From contig CAJNDS010000759.1 in the NCBI GenBank assembly GCA_905221605.1, forward strand, positions 1 through 64,000: 64,000 nt of DNA. The letters run 5' to 3'. Source of the DNA: Symbiodinium natans (lineage: Eukaryota > Sar > Dinophyceae > Suessiales > Symbiodiniaceae). Below are positions 62,278-64,000 of the stretch, in pieces. The position numbers were made by a program, and so were the translations under genes. Under the pieces are notes generated by a model, which had not been told where the DNA came from, made no database searches, and saw only the letters and a list, made by a program, of their open reading frames with translations. Numbering within the stretch: position 1 is the stretch's first letter; the number at the start of each line of letters is the position of its first letter.

Positions 62278-62383
62278 TGTGGCAAAACCGAAGTGCGCGA
62301 GGCCCTGGCTGACGACCGACCCCGGACAAGCGCGAAGGATGAGGTGGCCCTGGGCGCTGCCAAAGTGAATTCAGGTCACGGCA
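62278..62383 (+). CDS. Possible exon: DCGKTEVREALADDRPRTSA
   Basis: The frame continues KDEVALGAAKVNSGHGK. CCCTAAA at 62235-62270 upstream; GTTTAGGG starts at the 3' edge. No family is recognised. Confidence 0.35.
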
Positions 62384-63070
62384 AGTTTAGGGTTTAGGGT
62401 TTAGGGTTTAGGGTTTAGGGTTTAGGGACAAGCCCTAAACCCTAAACCCTAAACCCTAAACCCTAGACCCTACTTCCTACACAGGGAAAGAGGGTGCCTC
62501 CACCCACTCTATGCCTCGAAGTTTTTTTCCAACCAAGCAGGTTGGATGCTTCAGGCATTGGAGTTTAGATTAAGGGTTTGGGGTTTGGGGTTTAGGGTTT
62601 AGGGTTTGGGTTTAGTTTGGGGTTTCCCCCCGTCCGTCCTGAAAAGCAGGTTCGTCGGCCCCTTTACTACTGTTGTCCCCTGGGGTCAAAAACAAACAAT
62701 CGCGAATCGCGAAGCTGCATCTGCACCTGGGATGTTTGGAGTTTAGGTTTGGGCCTGTCATCAGAGATTGAACACTTGACTGTTGAGAGTACCCCTGCAG
62801 ACTTCTCAAAACAGACTCTATGGGACGCTGGGTTGGTAAACCTCATACGCCTGAAGCCCAAACTGGCAAACTCCAGTAAAACTAAACAACTTGAACCCTA
62901 AACACCTTAAAACCCTGAAGCCCTGAAACCCAAACCCTAACCCCCTAACCCCTGAACTCCTACTTGAGAGGCGGAGCAGCCAGCAGAAGGTGCCCATGGC
63001 TGTGGAGGGAATGTAGAGGGCGTGGGGACACTGAAATGAGCTTTTTGAGAGTGCTGCTCTTCATGCCGCC
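62384..63070. other. Telomere-like arrays and unassigned DNA
   Basis: TTTAGGG (62384-62430) is followed at once by CCCTAAA (62431-62470), a head-to-head pair. TTTGGGG/TTTAGGG at 62575-62625. The frames at 62612-62901 on both strands are unassigned. Confidence 0.5.
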
Positions 63071-63209
63071 TACTTGGAGGTCCAGGGGTACTTGCAACCC
63101 AATTAGAAGTGTAGGTAGAACCCACCTAGAAGCCCCTTACTAGCAGGGTTTTCTTTGGGATACAAGTCTACTGAAGATTGGGTTACTAACTACCATGAAC
63201 CTCGAAATA
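63071..63209. mobile_element. MITE family A, copy 8
   Basis: Left TACTTGGAGGTCCAGGGGTA and right TTACTAACTACCATGAACCT. The interior AGAAGCCCCTTA is shared. Confidence 0.8.
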
Positions 63210-63595
63210 CAGGAGTGGGGTGTTGTAAATGCCACGCCTTGATCCCTGAGCAAGACTCTTCGTGCCAAACTGCATGTCTACAAATGGATGAGCAAAGAAC
63301 AGAAGTGCCCTTGTGCCAATATAGTTGAAAAGACTGCGCGGTGGCGATAGTTTTAAATCTACGCCGAGGCCCCAACATCAACATCCCCTATGTTTTAGGG
63401 AATAGTCTCTTAGTGAGATTCCCTAAGCCCTCAATCCGAAACTCATAAAACCTTCAACAAGCATATTCCCAAAAATTCCATAGTGGAAGAAAGCCACAGG
63501 TCCGTCAAGCCCCATGCTCTAAATGTTGGCTGTAGGCTTGTGTGATTTTGGGTCTAGGGTTCAGGGTTCAGACAGCCCGGTGACAGCCCTCACCC

Positions 63596-63650
63596 TCCTC
63601 CCCCCCCTTCCCCCCCTCCCCCTTCCCCCCCCCCTGTCCCCTCCTCCTCC
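63596..63650. repeat. Poly-C/T tract
   Basis: C-runs separated by T. Frames across it are artefacts. Confidence 0.85.
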
Positions 63651-63778
63651 CACCCAAAAGTGCGAAACCTGAACCGTTTGAGCGCCTGAAACCCCCAAAG
63701 CCCTGGGAGTCCCTTGGACCCCCAACAACCTCGAACAGCCCCAGAAGACCAAAGAAGCTCCTGAAGCTGTTTTTGTTT

Positions 63779-63866
63779 GGGGTTAAGGGTTAAGGGTTAA
63801 GGGTTAAGGGTTAAGGGTTAAGGGTTAAGGGTTAAGGGTTAAGGGTTAAGGGTTAAGGGTTAAGGT
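63779..63866 (+). repeat. GGGTTAA array
   Basis: About 12 perfect copies of GGGTTAA, a 7-mer that differs from the TTTAGGG seen elsewhere. Confidence 0.95.
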
Positions 63867-63915
63867 AGGGTTTAAGACTCTCCTACCATGTAGAATCAAA
63901 CCTAAGTCCTGAGTT

Positions 63916-63986
63916 GCCATTGCCGGTGAACTTTTCCGGTTTGGGCACAGACAGCCTGAAACGGAAAAAAGTTCGTCGGCAATGGC
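63916..63986. repeat. Imperfect inverted repeat, likely MITE
   Basis: GCCATTGCCGGTGAACTTTT with CCG pairs with CGG and AAAAAAGTTCGTCGGCAATGGC. The short loop GTTTGGGCACAGACAGCCTGAAA lies between. GAGTT borders the left arm and GAGTTAGGG the right. Confidence 0.7.
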
Positions 63987-64000
63987 GAGTTAGGGTTCAG

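Noticed and set aside
10765-63866. A true chromosome end
   Set aside because: TTTAGGG/CCCTAAA runs are scattered, short and in both orientations, with genes between them. None forms a terminal array.

Overview
The window looks like nuclear DNA of a dinoflagellate, most likely Suessiales/Symbiodiniaceae. Four observations support this. There is an ankyrin gene with the ubiquitin-like N-terminus (starting MIRVWRVSGEE) that I associate with Symbiodinium proteins. Its introns use GA and GC donors with an AG|G acceptor. All recognisable host genes are on the + strand. Plant-type telomere repeats (TTTAGGG/CCCTAAA) occur throughout the window and not only at one end. The species assignment is inference.

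Layout. 1-4170: an AT-rich satellite (about 150 bp period) with an embedded 87-bp palindromic satellite. 4240-6180: a CATC microsatellite, a hairpin and a giant imperfect inverted repeat. 6200-10260: strand-asymmetric CT/GA-rich DNA containing a unit repeated three times. 10260-13330: telomere-like arrays and MITEs. 13361-14431: a complete three-exon ankyrin gene. 16317-29305: tiny exons of a LIM-domain gene. 19086-24084: a 5-kb DNA transposon lying among the LIM exons. 31200-32530: further LIM-like exons. 38530-56476: a calpain-type cysteine protease split into about a dozen short exons, with the Cys, His and Asn motifs all visible. 47714-50740: a 15-bp GC-rich minisatellite with a mitochondrial cytochrome b fragment (NUMT) inside it. 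56500-64000: arrays, MITEs and a few unassigned exon-like segments.

Two things stand out. (1) The transposon has 24-bp terminal inverted repeats, a possible 9-bp target duplication and an IS1595/Merlin-like DDE transposase. It also carries two unusual passengers: a P-loop NTPase resembling superfamily 3 helicases, and a Ser-rich ORF. Each of these two ORFs is preceded by three copies of GCTTATAA(G/A)CAG at exact 19-bp spacing. (2) Exon-sized unique segments are repeatedly preceded by CCCTAAA arrays and followed by TTTAGGG arrays. Many introns therefore start with (G)TTTAGGG and end with CCCTAAA, so the two ends of the transcript could pair. Several introns are MITEs (introners), and some MITEs contain a telomere-like array inside them.

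Most long open frames in the window lie in tandem repeats whose period is a multiple of three, or in low-complexity DNA. They are not called as genes.
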